Shown: positions 28,324 through 36,766, counted from the first letter of the stretch. The stretch: 64,000 bases of DNA from Bacteroidia bacterium (GCA_030538215.1 JAUNUM010000004.1:1-64000), one strand, 5' to 3'. Made by a program: numbers and translations. The notes: a model not told the origin generated them from the sequence alone.

Positions 28324-28349
28324 GAATTTATGAAAAATTCATGTTGAAA

Positions 28350-28398
28350 AACACAATGCACTCAGTACTTTTTAAAAGTGCCGTGCATTGTGTTTTCA
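28350..28398 (+). terminator. Terminator hairpin after the third SusD
   Basis: Inverted repeat AACACAATGCAC (28350-28361) / GTGCATTGTGTT (28383-28394), with further pairing possible inside the loop and a short TTTT at the 3' side. It lies 26 bp past the SusD stop. Confidence 0.7.
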
Positions 28399-28471
28399 CA
28401 ACAAATCGGAGCAAAAAATAAAACATTGCCTGAAAAAATTAAAAACAATTTCTTAAAATTCACACCAACAT

Positions 28472-29827
28472 ATGAGTAAACGATTCAAAATAATTTTGAG
28501 CCCCATTCCTCTGCTGGCGCTAGCACTACTTATACTACCAACGCACAGCATGGCAACAAACAAAAACGACACTCCAGTCACACTGAATATTGCTTTCGAA
28601 GAGTATGATCTCCAAAACGGATTACACGTTATACTCCATCAAGACAACACCGTGCCGGTGGTAGTAACATCGGTGATGTATCACGTGGGATCAAAAAACG
28701 AAACTCCCGATAGAACAGGATTCGCGCACTTCTTCGAACACCTGCTTTTCGAAGGCACCAAAAACATTAAACGTGGCGAGTGGGACAAAATTGTGGACGA
28801 AAATGGAGGCATGAGTAATGCCAACACCAGCAACGACCGCACATATTATTACCTCGTTTTCCCGTCGAACAATCTGGAGCTATCGCTCTGGATGGAAGCC
28901 GACAGGATGCGTAACGCCGTTATTGACCAAGTGGGAGTAGATACGCAACGCGAAGTCATCAAAGAAGAAAAAAGATACAACATAGATAATATGCCATACG
29001 GAAATATGTTTACCGCATTGCAAAAAAACCTCTTTACTAAACACCCCTACAACTGGAGCACCATTGGCTCTATGGAGCACTTAGACAAAGCAAAATTATC
29101 TGATTTCAAAGAATTTTACAAGAAATTCTACGTGCCCAACAACGCGACACTGGTTATTGCCGGAAACATAAATCCATCGCAAACAAAAGAATGGGTAAAC
29201 AAATACTTTGGAAGTATTCCTGCCGGGAAACCCGTTGTACAACCAAACATTCAAGAAGAGCCCATTACCACCGCAGCAGAATACGAAGCCACAGACCGCA
29301 ATATAGAACTGCCGGCATACATGTTTGCATACAGAATACCGTCGGAAAACGAAAAAGAACTCTACACACTCGATATGATTGCATCTCATCTTGGAAGCGG
29401 AAAATCGAATGTACTTTACAAAAAATTAATAAATACAGGAAACGCGCTTGAATTTGCAGTAATGAACGAAAGACTTGAAGATTACAGTATCTTTCTTTAT
29501 TATGCATTGCCTATGGGCGAAGGTTCAAAAGAAAGCGTAGAAAAAGCTTTTGATGACGAAATTCGCCAACTTCAAAACAACCTAATCTCCGAAAAAGAGT
29601 ATCAAAAGCTTCAAAATCAAATCGAAATGAACTTTATAAACTCCATTTCGTCTATGGAAAAAATTGCGGAGTCGTTGGCCACTTACCGGGTATTGTACGG
29701 CAATACCAATCTCATCAACGAAGTGGTAAAAAAATATCAATCCGTCACGCGCGAAGATATACAGGCGGCAGCACAAAAACACCTCAACCCCAATCAACGA
29801 ATCACAATCAAATATTTACCCCGATAA
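28472..29827 (+). CDS. M16 family zinc peptidase, catalytic subunit
   Basis: A 451-residue exported peptidase (signal sequence LLALALLILPTHSMA). The inverted zinc motif HXXEH is intact: His86-Phe-Phe-Glu89-His90 in FAHFFEHLLFEG, with a downstream acidic third-ligand region (REVIKEEKRYNID). The C-terminal M16 domain (residues about 215-440) lacks the motif, as expected. M16B enzymes of this length work as heterodimers with a second, inactive subunit, which is the next gene (1 bp apart). It probably degrades peptides in the periplasm after uptake through the neighbouring SusCD system; that link is inferred from position. Confidence 0.9.
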   Translation: MSKRFKIILSPIPLLALALLILPTHSMATNKNDTPVTLNIAFEEYDLQNGLHVILHQDNTVPVVVTSVMYHVGSKNETPDRTGFAHFFEHLLFEGTKNIKRGEWDKIVDENGGMSNANTSNDRTYYYLVFPSNNLELSLWMEADRMRNAVIDQVGVDTQREVIKEEKRYNIDNMPYGNMFTALQKNLFTKHPYNWSTIGSMEHLDKAKLSDFKEFYKKFYVPNNATLVIAGNINPSQTKEWVNKYFGSIPAGKPVVQPNIQEEPITTAAEYEATDRNIELPAYMFAYRIPSENEKELYTLDMIASHLGSGKSNVLYKKLINTGNALEFAVMNERLEDYSIFLYYALPMGEGSKESVEKAFDDEIRQLQNNLISEKEYQKLQNQIEMNFINSISSMEKIAESLATYRVLYGNTNLINEVVKKYQSVTREDIQAAAQKHLNPNQRITIKYLPR

Positions 29828-29828
29828 A

Positions 29829-31244
29829 ATGAAAAAAGCAGTTCAATATATCATTCTTCTTGCATTTGTTCTCACAGCCGGATATAGTTGCACACAAAAA
29901 AAAGGCAACACTCAAATGCCGAAATCGGGCGAAACACCTGCCATTAACTTGGAGTCGCCCAAAACATTTAAACTGGACAATGGATTAACCGTGTTAGTGG
30001 TAGAAAATCACAGATTACCTCGTGTAAACATGATGCTTATTATAGATTTTGCTCCAAAAGCCGAAGGGGATAAAGCCGGAACAAGTTCTCTGCTTACTCG
30101 AATGCTCGGAACAGGAACAACAAGCTTAAACAAAGAGAGTTTCAACGAAAAAATAGATTTCTTGGGAGCTACTTTATCGTTTAATGAAAATGGAGCATCG
30201 GCAAGTGGATTATCGAAATTCTTTCCGGAAATATTAGAGCTAATGAGCAGTGCCATCTTGCACCCCAAATTCAATCAAAACGAGTTTGAGATAGCAAGAG
30301 AGATGAAGATAGAAGAAATTAGCAACCTCGAAAAAGATGTCTCCAACATAACCACACGAGTTTTCAAAGCCCTTACTTTTGGTGCAAACACAGCATACGG
30401 AGAATCCGAAACAGAACAGACATTGCGTAATATTAATTTAAAAGATATTGAAACTACACATAAAGAGATATTTGTTCCCAACAACGCATACCTATCCATC
30501 GTGGGCGACATAACTCTTGAAGAAGTAAAGCCGCTGATTGAGAAAAACTTTGCAAATTGGAAAAGAGGAGAAGATAATCCGGTTTCTGTTCCCCAACCCG
30601 ACAATCTTGAAGAGGTTGAAATAAATATTGTAGATGTTCCCAGCGCTGTTCAGGCAAACATAGTTATCGGCAATGTGCATCAGATAAAGGCAAACAGTCC
30701 CATTTTCTTTGCATCCTCGTTATCTAACGAAATTTTAGGTGGCTCCTCTTTAAATACGAGGCTTAATAGCAATTTACGTGAAAAAAACGGATATACATAC
30801 GGCGCAAGTTCACAAATAGACTACGATAAATATAATCCATCCTTTTCCGCTCAAGCAAGCGTAAGTAATAAACTGGTACCGCAAGCCATAAAAGAATTTA
30901 TGGTTGAATTTAACAATATATCAACCATAACAGAAGAAGATTTGCGAATAACAAAAGCCCGAATGAAAGGAAACTTCACGTTATCGATGGAAAACCCAAG
31001 TACAATTGCAGGAATGGGACTAAATATATTAACAGAAGGCTTGCCGGAAGATTTTTATGTAAACTATCTGAAATCGATAGATAACTTAACCGTCAACGAT
31101 GCACAAAGCGCAGTAAAAGAATATCTTAAAATCAACAATTTAAGAATAGTAGTGGTGGGAAAGGCCGCCGAATTCGAAAAATCATTAAAAGAGTTGTCCT
31201 ACCCTATTCGGTATTATGATACAAAGGGAAATCGGGTGCGATAA
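29829..31244 (+). CDS. M16 family peptidase-like subunit lacking the zinc motif
   Basis: A 471-residue lipoprotein (lipobox Cys21, TAGYSCTQKK) with M16 fold. At the position of HXXEH it reads GTSSLLTRMLGTGT, so zinc binding is lost. The C-terminal half keeps GGSSLNTRLNSNLREKNGYTYGASS, the Arg/Tyr substrate-binding segment typical of the partner subunit. The pairing with the catalytic gene directly upstream matches the known alpha/beta organisation of bacterial M16B peptidases. The lipid anchor would tether the heterodimer to a membrane. Confidence 0.9.
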   Translation: MKKAVQYIILLAFVLTAGYSCTQKKGNTQMPKSGETPAINLESPKTFKLDNGLTVLVVENHRLPRVNMMLIIDFAPKAEGDKAGTSSLLTRMLGTGTTSLNKESFNEKIDFLGATLSFNENGASASGLSKFFPEILELMSSAILHPKFNQNEFEIAREMKIEEISNLEKDVSNITTRVFKALTFGANTAYGESETEQTLRNINLKDIETTHKEIFVPNNAYLSIVGDITLEEVKPLIEKNFANWKRGEDNPVSVPQPDNLEEVEINIVDVPSAVQANIVIGNVHQIKANSPIFFASSLSNEILGGSSLNTRLNSNLREKNGYTYGASSQIDYDKYNPSFSAQASVSNKLVPQAIKEFMVEFNNISTITEEDLRITKARMKGNFTLSMENPSTIAGMGLNILTEGLPEDFYVNYLKSIDNLTVNDAQSAVKEYLKINNLRIVVVGKAAEFEKSLKELSYPIRYYDTKGNRVR

Positions 31245-31257
31245 ACGGAGCAAATTA

Positions 31258-31293
31258 AGAAACTGTTTTATACACAGATTCAAAACAGTTTCT
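31258..31293. repeat. Dispersed palindrome, arms AGAAACTGTTTT
   Basis: Perfect 12-bp arms at 31258-31269 and 31282-31293. The reverse complement of this element matches the one at 44170-44202, including GAATC next to the left arm. It lies 13 bp after the M16 pair and may act on transcript ends, but its reuse elsewhere shows it is a repeat family. Confidence 0.75.
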
Positions 31294-31346
31294 AAGATAC
31301 ATACCCTAAACTATAATGAAAAACCATACACTCTACTTTTTTCAAG

Positions 31347-31377
31347 AACAGTAATATCTTCGGATATTACTGTTTTT
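31347..31377 (+). terminator. Intrinsic terminator with TTCG tetraloop
   Basis: Stem AACAGTAATATC (31347-31358) / GATATTACTGTT (31363-31374) closed by a TTCG loop with C-G closing pair, the very stable tetraloop, followed by TTTTT. It ends transcription from the M16 gene pair before the DsbD promoter. Confidence 0.9.
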
Positions 31378-31473
31378 ATCACTCATTAAAATAGTTCAAA
31401 AAACAAACCTTTAAATATAATTAACAAAATGGAGAAAAGATATATGATTGCGGAATTAAATCCAACATTTTAT

Positions 31474-31481
31474 TATCTTTG
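31474..31481 (+). promoter_or_regulatory. -7 promoter box of the DsbD gene
   Basis: TATCTTTG matches TAnnTTTG exactly, with a TTG at 31448-31450 as a possible -33 element. It lies 30 bp before the ATG at 31512 and downstream of a strong terminator, so DsbD has its own transcript. Confidence 0.6.
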
Positions 31482-31511
31482 TACCCTCAAATAAGAAAAA
31501 TCCACAATATT

Positions 31512-33551
31512 ATGAACGTCAGAAGAATTACTTTTTTATTCATCCTTTTTTCTTTATCGTCATACATTTTTTCGCAAAATGTTGTCAACTGGAAATTTAG
31601 CCTACAAGATAAAGGAAACGGTGAAATAGAGCTAGTTGCCGATGCAACCATTCAAGAGGGATGGCATTTATATGACACAGATATCCCCAAAAATACAGCC
31701 AATCCTACCACTTTGAGTTTTGACAAAATTACCGGTGCAGAACCTGTAGGTAAATTTCACGCAGCGCAAAAAGCGCATGTTTCGTTCGATCCCGTGTTTA
31801 AGGCAGAAATAGGAACATTTGAGCGTACAGCAAGATTTATACAACGACTAAAAGTAACCGATAAAGCAAAATTTGTGCTCGAAGGCGACGTGCGCGCGCA
31901 AGCCTGTGACGATAAAACCTGCACACCACCATTACCCAACGATTTCGCATTTAAATCATCTGACTTACCGGCAACACTTACCGTAGTTGCATCAGCTGCA
32001 AAAGATGCTGAAACAGAAGAAATAGCTCCTACTGAAACTGTGCAGCCAATTGCTTCGGAGCAAACTGATAATGCCACCACAGTTGTAACAACTCCCTCCA
32101 ATACGCCCATTAATAAAAATGTTCTTTGGACACCTGTTATCGAAGAGCTTAAGGAGTTTGGGATGAAAGGAAGTGTGGCCGGAAAATCTCTTTTCTGGAT
32201 ACTTATTTCCGGATTCATCGGTGGGCTTATTGCACTGGTAACACCTTGTGTTTGGCCTTTAATCCCGATGACCGTGAGTTTCTTCCTAAAACGAAACAAA
32301 ACCGAAAAGAAAAAAGCAATATCGGAAGCCATTATATACGGATTTTCCATCATTGTTATATACGTAACATTAGGACTGCTTATCACAGCCATTTTTGGCG
32401 CAAGTGCACTAAATGATCTATCTACCAGTGCAGTTTTCAATCTTATTTTCTGCGGATTGCTCATTTTATTCGCGATTTCTTTTTTCGGCGCGTTCGACTT
32501 AGTACTACCCGCATCATGGACAAATAAAATGGATGAAAAAGCCGACAAAACAAGTGGATTGCTTAGTATCTTTTTCATGGCATTTACCTTGGCTTTGGTA
32601 TCCTTTTCATGTACCGGACCTATTATTGGCACATTATTAGTAGAAACCGCCACATCAGGCAGCTTCTTAGCTCCCGCAATCGGCATGTTTGGTTTTGCAT
32701 TGGCATTAGCTATTCCATTTGCTCTGTTTGCCATATTCCCATCGTGGCTTCAAAGTATGCCCAAATCTGGCGGATGGCTCAATTCGGTAAAAGTAGTGTT
32801 GGGTTTCTTAGAACTTGCTTTAGCCCTCAAATTCCTCTCTGTTGCCGATTTGGCTTACGGATGGAGAATTTTAGATAGAGAAGTATTCCTTGTGTTGTGG
32901 ATTGTTATCTTTGCATTATTAGGATTGTACCTATTGGGCAAACTAAAACTTCCACACGATAGTGACCTCAAACACGTATCGGTTACCCGACTGTTTTTAT
33001 CCATTATATCTTTCGCCTTTGCGTTGTATATGGTTCCGGGATTGTGGGGCGCACCATTAAAATCCATTAGCGCTTTCTCGCCACCTATTTTCACGCAAGA
33101 TTTCAATTTGTACGACGGTTCGGTGCATGCAAAATTTGATGATTACGAATCGGCAATGGCGTACGCTAAACAAAATAATAAACCTGTTATGATTGACTTC
33201 TCGGGATACGGATGCGTAAACTGTCGCAAGATGGAAGCATCGGTATGGACGGATGCCCGTGTAAAAAGTATTCTCGAAAACGATTACGTGTTAGTTACAT
33301 TAATGGTGGACGATAAAAGCAGACTTCCCGAAATCATTGAAGTAGATGAGAATGATAGAACCACAAAGCTGAAAACCATCGGTGATAAATGGAGCTACTT
33401 GCAACGATATAAGTTTGGAGCAAACGCGCAACCATACTACATCGCCCTCGATACGGATGGAAAACCCATAGCTCCATCATACGCGTATGACGAAGATGTG
33501 GAAAAATACATTCAATTCCTCGAAACAGGATTACAGAATTTCAAGAAATAA
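31512..33551 (+). CDS. dsbD: Protein-disulfide reductase DsbD, full length
   Basis: A 679-residue inner-membrane protein with three parts. The N-terminal alpha domain (about 20-150) contains QACDDKTCTPPLP, a low-complexity linker follows, the membrane domain (about 215-510) has TPCVWPLIPMTVSFFLKR and SCTGPIIGTLLVE with the two transmembrane cysteines, and the C-terminal thioredoxin domain has GCVNC (Cys568/Cys571). DsbD carries electrons from cytoplasmic thioredoxin to periplasmic thiol reductases. Start ATG 31512; an upstream TTG lies on the promoter box. It would be the electron source for the five or more thioredoxin-type domains encoded in this block (inference). Confidence 0.93.
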   Translation: MNVRRITFLFILFSLSSYIFSQNVVNWKFSLQDKGNGEIELVADATIQEGWHLYDTDIPKNTANPTTLSFDKITGAEPVGKFHAAQKAHVSFDPVFKAEIGTFERTARFIQRLKVTDKAKFVLEGDVRAQACDDKTCTPPLPNDFAFKSSDLPATLTVVASAAKDAETEEIAPTETVQPIASEQTDNATTVVTTPSNTPINKNVLWTPVIEELKEFGMKGSVAGKSLFWILISGFIGGLIALVTPCVWPLIPMTVSFFLKRNKTEKKKAISEAIIYGFSIIVIYVTLGLLITAIFGASALNDLSTSAVFNLIFCGLLILFAISFFGAFDLVLPASWTNKMDEKADKTSGLLSIFFMAFTLALVSFSCTGPIIGTLLVETATSGSFLAPAIGMFGFALALAIPFALFAIFPSWLQSMPKSGGWLNSVKVVLGFLELALALKFLSVADLAYGWRILDREVFLVLWIVIFALLGLYLLGKLKLPHDSDLKHVSVTRLFLSIISFAFALYMVPGLWGAPLKSISAFSPPIFTQDFNLYDGSVHAKFDDYESAMAYAKQNNKPVMIDFSGYGCVNCRKMEASVWTDARVKSILENDYVLVTLMVDDKSRLPEIIEVDENDRTTKLKTIGDKWSYLQRYKFGANAQPYYIALDTDGKPIAPSYAYDEDVEKYIQFLETGLQNFKK

Positions 33552-33563
33552 TAATTTCATTCA

Positions 33564-33597
33564 GTAGAGACGTGCCATGGCGCGTCTCTCTTTTTAA
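33564..33597 (+). terminator. Palindromic repeat acting as probable terminator after dsbD
   Basis: A 24-bp near-perfect palindrome at 33566-33589 (arms begin AGAGACG and end CGTCTCT, one G-T pair) followed by CTTTTT. It begins 13 bp after the dsbD stop. It belongs to the GAGACG repeat family also found at 33615, 49141 and 63415. Confidence 0.7.
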
Positions 33598-33614
33598 AAT
33601 ATAATGTAATTTTA

Positions 33615-33638
33615 AGACACGAAGCATCGCGTCTCTAC
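33615..33638. repeat. Dispersed GAGACG-type palindrome
   Basis: Second member of the family, 25 bp after the previous one; GAAGCATCGCGTCTCTAC here is identical to bases in the copy at 49141-49164. It sits 10 bp before the mazG start and has one mismatch in its left arm. Confidence 0.7.
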
Positions 33639-33647
33639 GGTTTAAAA

Positions 33648-34430
33648 ATGAACACCCGACAACAAAAACTAGAAGCTTTCGGACGATTGCTGGATGTAAT
33701 GGATGAACTGCGCGAAAAATGTCCCTGGGACAATGCGCAAACCAACGAAAGCCTTCGGGCAAACACTATAGAAGAAACGTACGAACTGGCAGAAGCAATA
33801 ATAAATAACAACGATCAGGAAATAAAAAAAGAACTGGGCGATTTACTGTTACATGTAGTTTTCTATGCTAAGATAGGCGAAGAAAAACAAGCGTTCGATA
33901 TTGCCGATGTTTGTAATGCCATTTGCGACAAACTAATTTTCCGCCATCCACACGTATTTGGAGATTCACATGCCGATTCGGCAAGCTTTGTCGAAAAATC
34001 GTGGGAACAAATCAAACTTAAAGAGAAAGGCAATAATGGCACCGTATTGGAAGGTGTTCCCGCATCGCTACCCTCGCTCGTGAAAGCATATCGCATTCAG
34101 GATAAAGCGCGAAATTCGGGTTTCGATTGGAACAAACGCCACGATGTGTGGGACAAGGTAAAGGAAGAACTCAGCGAACTGGAAGCGGAAATTGAAAAAA
34201 TGGACGAGGACAAAATGGAAGGTGAGTTTGGTGATGTGCTTTTCAGTATCATTAATGCAGCACGCCTCTACAAAGTAAATCCTGATAACGCATTAGAACG
34301 AACCAATCAAAAGTTTATTTATCGATTCAACTACATGGAACAAAAAATAAAAGAACAAGGTCGTTCACTGAAAGATATGACGTTGGAAGAAATGGAAGAA
34401 ATTTGGCAGGAAGCAAAAAATAGCCGTTAG
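33648..34430 (+). CDS. mazG: Nucleoside triphosphate pyrophosphohydrolase MazG
   Basis: A 260-residue cytoplasmic all-helical NTP pyrophosphatase with two MazG repeats. The first carries EETYELAEAI (Glu42, Glu43, Glu46) and ELGDLLLH (Glu62, Asp65); the second carries VKEELSELEAEI and EGEFGDVLFSIIN. These acidic residues bind magnesium. The N-terminal LREKCPWDNAQTNESLR is the family signature. MazG clears non-canonical NTPs. The last codons and the TAG stop lie inside a word-like repeat (34421-34448). Confidence 0.95.
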   Translation: MNTRQQKLEAFGRLLDVMDELREKCPWDNAQTNESLRANTIEETYELAEAIINNNDQEIKKELGDLLLHVVFYAKIGEEKQAFDIADVCNAICDKLIFRHPHVFGDSHADSASFVEKSWEQIKLKEKGNNGTVLEGVPASLPSLVKAYRIQDKARNSGFDWNKRHDVWDKVKEELSELEAEIEKMDEDKMEGEFGDVLFSIINAARLYKVNPDNALERTNQKFIYRFNYMEQKIKEQGRSLKDMTLEEMEEIWQEAKNSR

Positions 34431-34448
34431 CTATTGGCTGTTAGCTGC
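34421..34448. repeat. Word-like near-tandem repeat spanning the mazG stop
   Basis: Overlapping variants of the word TAGC(T/C)(A/G)TTGGC/TTAGC run through the 3' end of mazG and past it. The TAG stop (34428-34430) is part of the repeat. A related element stands at the pyrI stop (53029-53062). Confidence 0.6.
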
Positions 34449-34468
34449 CCCGTAACACACAATCCAAA

Positions 34469-34669
34469 ATGAAGAATTTATTATGTCCCCAATGCAAAGT
34501 TCGTCGATTTTACCTACTCAACGCCGTAGGCGAAAGATTGGTAGTAACCGTTACCGAAGATAAGAAAATCCTCCCGATTCATGAAAACGAATCATTAGAT
34601 GGATTTAACACATCTGTGTTGCATTGCTTAGGCTGTTCGTGGGAAGGAACGGTAAATAATTTATTCTAA
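34469..34669 (+). CDS. Small zinc-ribbon-like protein
   Basis: A 66-residue protein with two CxxC pairs: CPQC (residues 6-9) and CLGC at about 53-56, which would form a zinc ribbon. The rest is a short beta-rich segment (RLVVTVTEDKKILPI). It starts 38 bp after mazG in the same direction and is followed by AT-rich spacer. I recognise the type as a small conserved Bacteroidota protein but know no function. The Cys spacing and clean start make it a real gene rather than chance. Confidence 0.7.
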   Translation: MKNLLCPQCKVRRFYLLNAVGERLVVTVTEDKKILPIHENESLDGFNTSVLHCLGCSWEGTVNNLF

Positions 34670-34825
34670 ATACGCATCATCTTTAGGATTAAGTGTGGAA
34701 AAAATCCCCAAGAAAAGTTTTTCATAACAATATTATACTTTTTATTGTTTTTTTTATAAAAAAGCGCTTTATTTGCAAAATTAAACTCAAGAAAATAAAA
34801 ATATTGTAAGCTAAAATTAGTCATT

Positions 34826-35614
34826 ATGAAAAAAGTAATTCTATTTTTCTCAATTCTGTTCACATTAAGCAGCCTGAATGCACAAGAAGCCAACACCCAA
34901 CAATCATGGGATATGAGCGAAGGAGCAATGTTTGACGGAAAAACCATAGTGAAAGCCAATATGCTGGGCTGGGCAACCCGAAATTTCGGTTTTTATGGTG
35001 AGCGTATTATTAATAAAAATATTAGTGCTGTTTTAGGAATTAATTTTATGCCCAAAGGCGGCGTTCCCTATATAAGCAAATTTTCAACTGATCCTCTTAT
35101 TAAAGACATACGAGTTTCTTCGTTTTCTCTTACGCCCGAAATGCGAATTTATCTAAGTAAATCGGGATATGGGCGCGGTTTTTATATTGCACCTTATTAT
35201 AAATATGAACGCTATAACGCTCATGAATACACCCTTTCTTATAAAGATGAAAATGATGCAAACCAAAGTTTATTGCTCAACGGAAGCCTTAATACCCACA
35301 GTTTTGGTGCAGCTTTAGGAGTACAATGGCTCTTAGGAAAAAATAAGAACATCGCTTTAGATTGGACAATTCTTGGAGCACATTACGGTGTAAACTACGG
35401 ATCATTCAACGGATTATCTTCCTACACACTTTCGGCAGCCGAACAAGCCGATATTAAAAAAGAGTTAGAAAGTAGTATAGGAGATGTGAAAATTAATGAT
35501 ACACAAATTTTAAAACTTCAAAGTGTTGATGTAGATGCCAATTCGGCTCAAGCTAAAATTAAAAGTCCGTGGGCTTTTATTCGCGCCTCTTTATCAATTG
35601 GATACAGATTCTAA
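34826..35614 (+). CDS. DUF3575-like outer-membrane beta-barrel protein
   Basis: A 262-residue exported protein (signal peptide LFTLSSLNAQE). It has the pattern of small outer-membrane barrels: KANMLGWATRNFGFYGERIIN, GFYIAPYYKYERY, SFGAALGVQWLLG and a C-terminal ASLSIGYRF ending in Phe. DUF3575 is the best match I can recall. A helical insert with charged residues (about 200-235) precedes the last strand. It is followed 22 bp later by a small lipoprotein gene. Confidence 0.7.
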   Translation: MKKVILFFSILFTLSSLNAQEANTQQSWDMSEGAMFDGKTIVKANMLGWATRNFGFYGERIINKNISAVLGINFMPKGGVPYISKFSTDPLIKDIRVSSFSLTPEMRIYLSKSGYGRGFYIAPYYKYERYNAHEYTLSYKDENDANQSLLLNGSLNTHSFGAALGVQWLLGKNKNIALDWTILGAHYGVNYGSFNGLSSYTLSAAEQADIKKELESSIGDVKINDTQILKLQSVDVDANSAQAKIKSPWAFIRASLSIGYRF

Positions 35615-35636
35615 ACTACAATAAATTAAGAAAAAG

Positions 35637-36038
35637 ATGAAGAAAATTTTATTTATGTTCATAGCAGTAAGTCTGCTGATGGTTTCGTGCGAGAAAGAAA
35701 AAGAAGACACCTTAACATCATTGGCAGGCAGCAAATGGGAAAATACTATTACCATAACCGATGGCAATGTATATACATTTAAACTGCAACTTGCATTTGT
35801 TGACGACAAAAAGTTTACACTCAGCACCGAAATGACTGCAAGCCACCTGAGCAATATAGATAAAACAATTGTGCCGGGCACATACACCTATGACAACAAA
35901 GACAAAACCGGCATAATCACCATCACCGCGGAGAAAGAAACTGAAACTCTTTCCTTTGTCGTAAATGAAAAGGAGTTGACAGCTAAAGACATGGAATTGC
36001 TTGTGGGGAAACAAGACATTGTTTTTAAGCGCATTTAG
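35637..36038 (+). CDS. Small lipocalin-like lipoprotein, function unknown
   Basis: A 133-residue lipoprotein with lipobox Cys18 (LLMVSCEKE). The mature part is all beta (SKWENTITITDGNVYTFKLQLAFVDD, GTYTYDNKDKTGIITITAE, LSFVVNEKELTA), resembling lipocalin-like META/DUF families of Bacteroidota. No catalytic motif is seen. It lies 22 bp after the barrel gene and ends before a strong terminator. Confidence 0.65.
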   Translation: MKKILFMFIAVSLLMVSCEKEKEDTLTSLAGSKWENTITITDGNVYTFKLQLAFVDDKKFTLSTEMTASHLSNIDKTIVPGTYTYDNKDKTGIITITAEKETETLSFVVNEKELTAKDMELLVGKQDIVFKRI

Positions 36039-36089
36039 AAACAGGTAAAACAGAGCCACGAATAGGGATTGGATTCCTATAGCAAGAAC

Positions 36090-36131
36090 AAGAAAAATCG
36101 TTTCGTGTGTTATCGCGAAACGATTTTTCTT
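36090..36131. terminator. Bidirectional terminator between convergent genes
   Basis: Perfect 16-bp stem, AAGAAAAATCGTTTCG (36090-36105) with its complement at 36116-36131. The arms are A-rich at the 5' end and T-rich at the 3' end, so it can work in both directions, for the lipoprotein gene and the opposing UPF0316 gene. Confidence 0.9.
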
Positions 36132-36155
36132 GTATAAAAACCTTACTTTTAGATC

Positions 36156-36719
36156 TTACTTCCCCGGCCGCCAGCGCGTAAGAATATTTTTTCGTTTGGC
36201 AAAAATACCATTTTGTTTGGTGCGCACATCTTCCACCACATAAAAAATATTTTGGTCGAAATTAGTAAGCGCTCGTTCAATTGTTTTCATTTGGTGACGG
36301 TCGATTACGGTTTCAATAATATCCACTTCATTGGTAGAACCTTCACCGTGAGTCATGGTTGCTCCAAAATTCATTTTGTTTAGTATTTGCACCAAATCCA
36401 TCCCATTTTTCTGCGTATAAATGCGGCACAATACAATGCCGTAGGCAATGCGTTGTTCGAGAAGAATGCCGATGTAATTTCCCGATGCGTATCCGGCAGC
36501 GTACGACAAATAAGCCACCAAATCATTCGCTCGTGTAAGTATTTGCGAGATAATAACCACCCAGATAAACACTTCGAAAAATCCGATAATGGGTGCTAAA
36601 TATTTTTCTCCTTTCGATACAAAAATAATTCGCAACGTGCCGAGCGATACATCAAATATTCGCCCGAAAAATATCATAATAGGCAAAAGCCAGGGGTAAA
36701 CGTCAAGAAAATCAAACAT
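36156..36719 (-). CDS. UPF0316 (DUF2179/DUF5698) membrane protein
   Basis: A 187-residue protein with about three N-terminal membrane helices (PWLLPIMIFFGRIFDVSLGTLRIIFVSKG, FFEVFIWVVIISQILT, YLSYAAGYASGNYIGILLE) and a cytoplasmic DUF2179 domain at about 105-175 (GEGSTNEVDIIETVIDRHQM). The motif DVSLGTLRIIFVSKG is the UPF0316 signature. Function is unknown in the family; DUF2179 domains are ferredoxin-like and may bind small ligands. It is 27 bp downstream of the threonine aldolase gene on the same strand. Confidence 0.9.
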   Translation of the reverse strand: MFDFLDVYPWLLPIMIFFGRIFDVSLGTLRIIFVSKGEKYLAPIIGFFEVFIWVVIISQILTRANDLVAYLSYAAGYASGNYIGILLEQRIAYGIVLCRIYTQKNGMDLVQILNKMNFGATMTHGEGSTNEVDIIETVIDRHQMKTIERALTNFDQNIFYVVEDVRTKQNGIFAKRKNILTRWRPGK

Positions 36720-36721
36720 AA

Positions 36722-36766
36722 TAGTAAAGAAATTAGAAGTTAGAAATTAAGAAGTTAGAAATTTCA
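36722..36766. repeat. Near-tandem repeat over the threonine aldolase stop
   Basis: Repeats of the word AGAAGTTAGAAATTA fill the spacer and run into the 3' end of the threonine aldolase gene. On the - strand, its last codons (Leu-Thr-Ser) and TAA stop are within the repeat. Confidence 0.6.

Noticed and set aside
583-31244. Annotation of the SusCD block as a polysaccharide utilisation locus
   Set aside because: No glycoside hydrolase, polysaccharide lyase, sulfatase or glycan-binding SusE/F-like gene is seen; partners are thioredoxins and peptidases.
31757-32734. Long open frame on the - strand inside dsbD (325 codons)
   Set aside because: It is antisense to the conserved DsbD alpha and membrane domains, has no family motif and is a by-product of codon bias.
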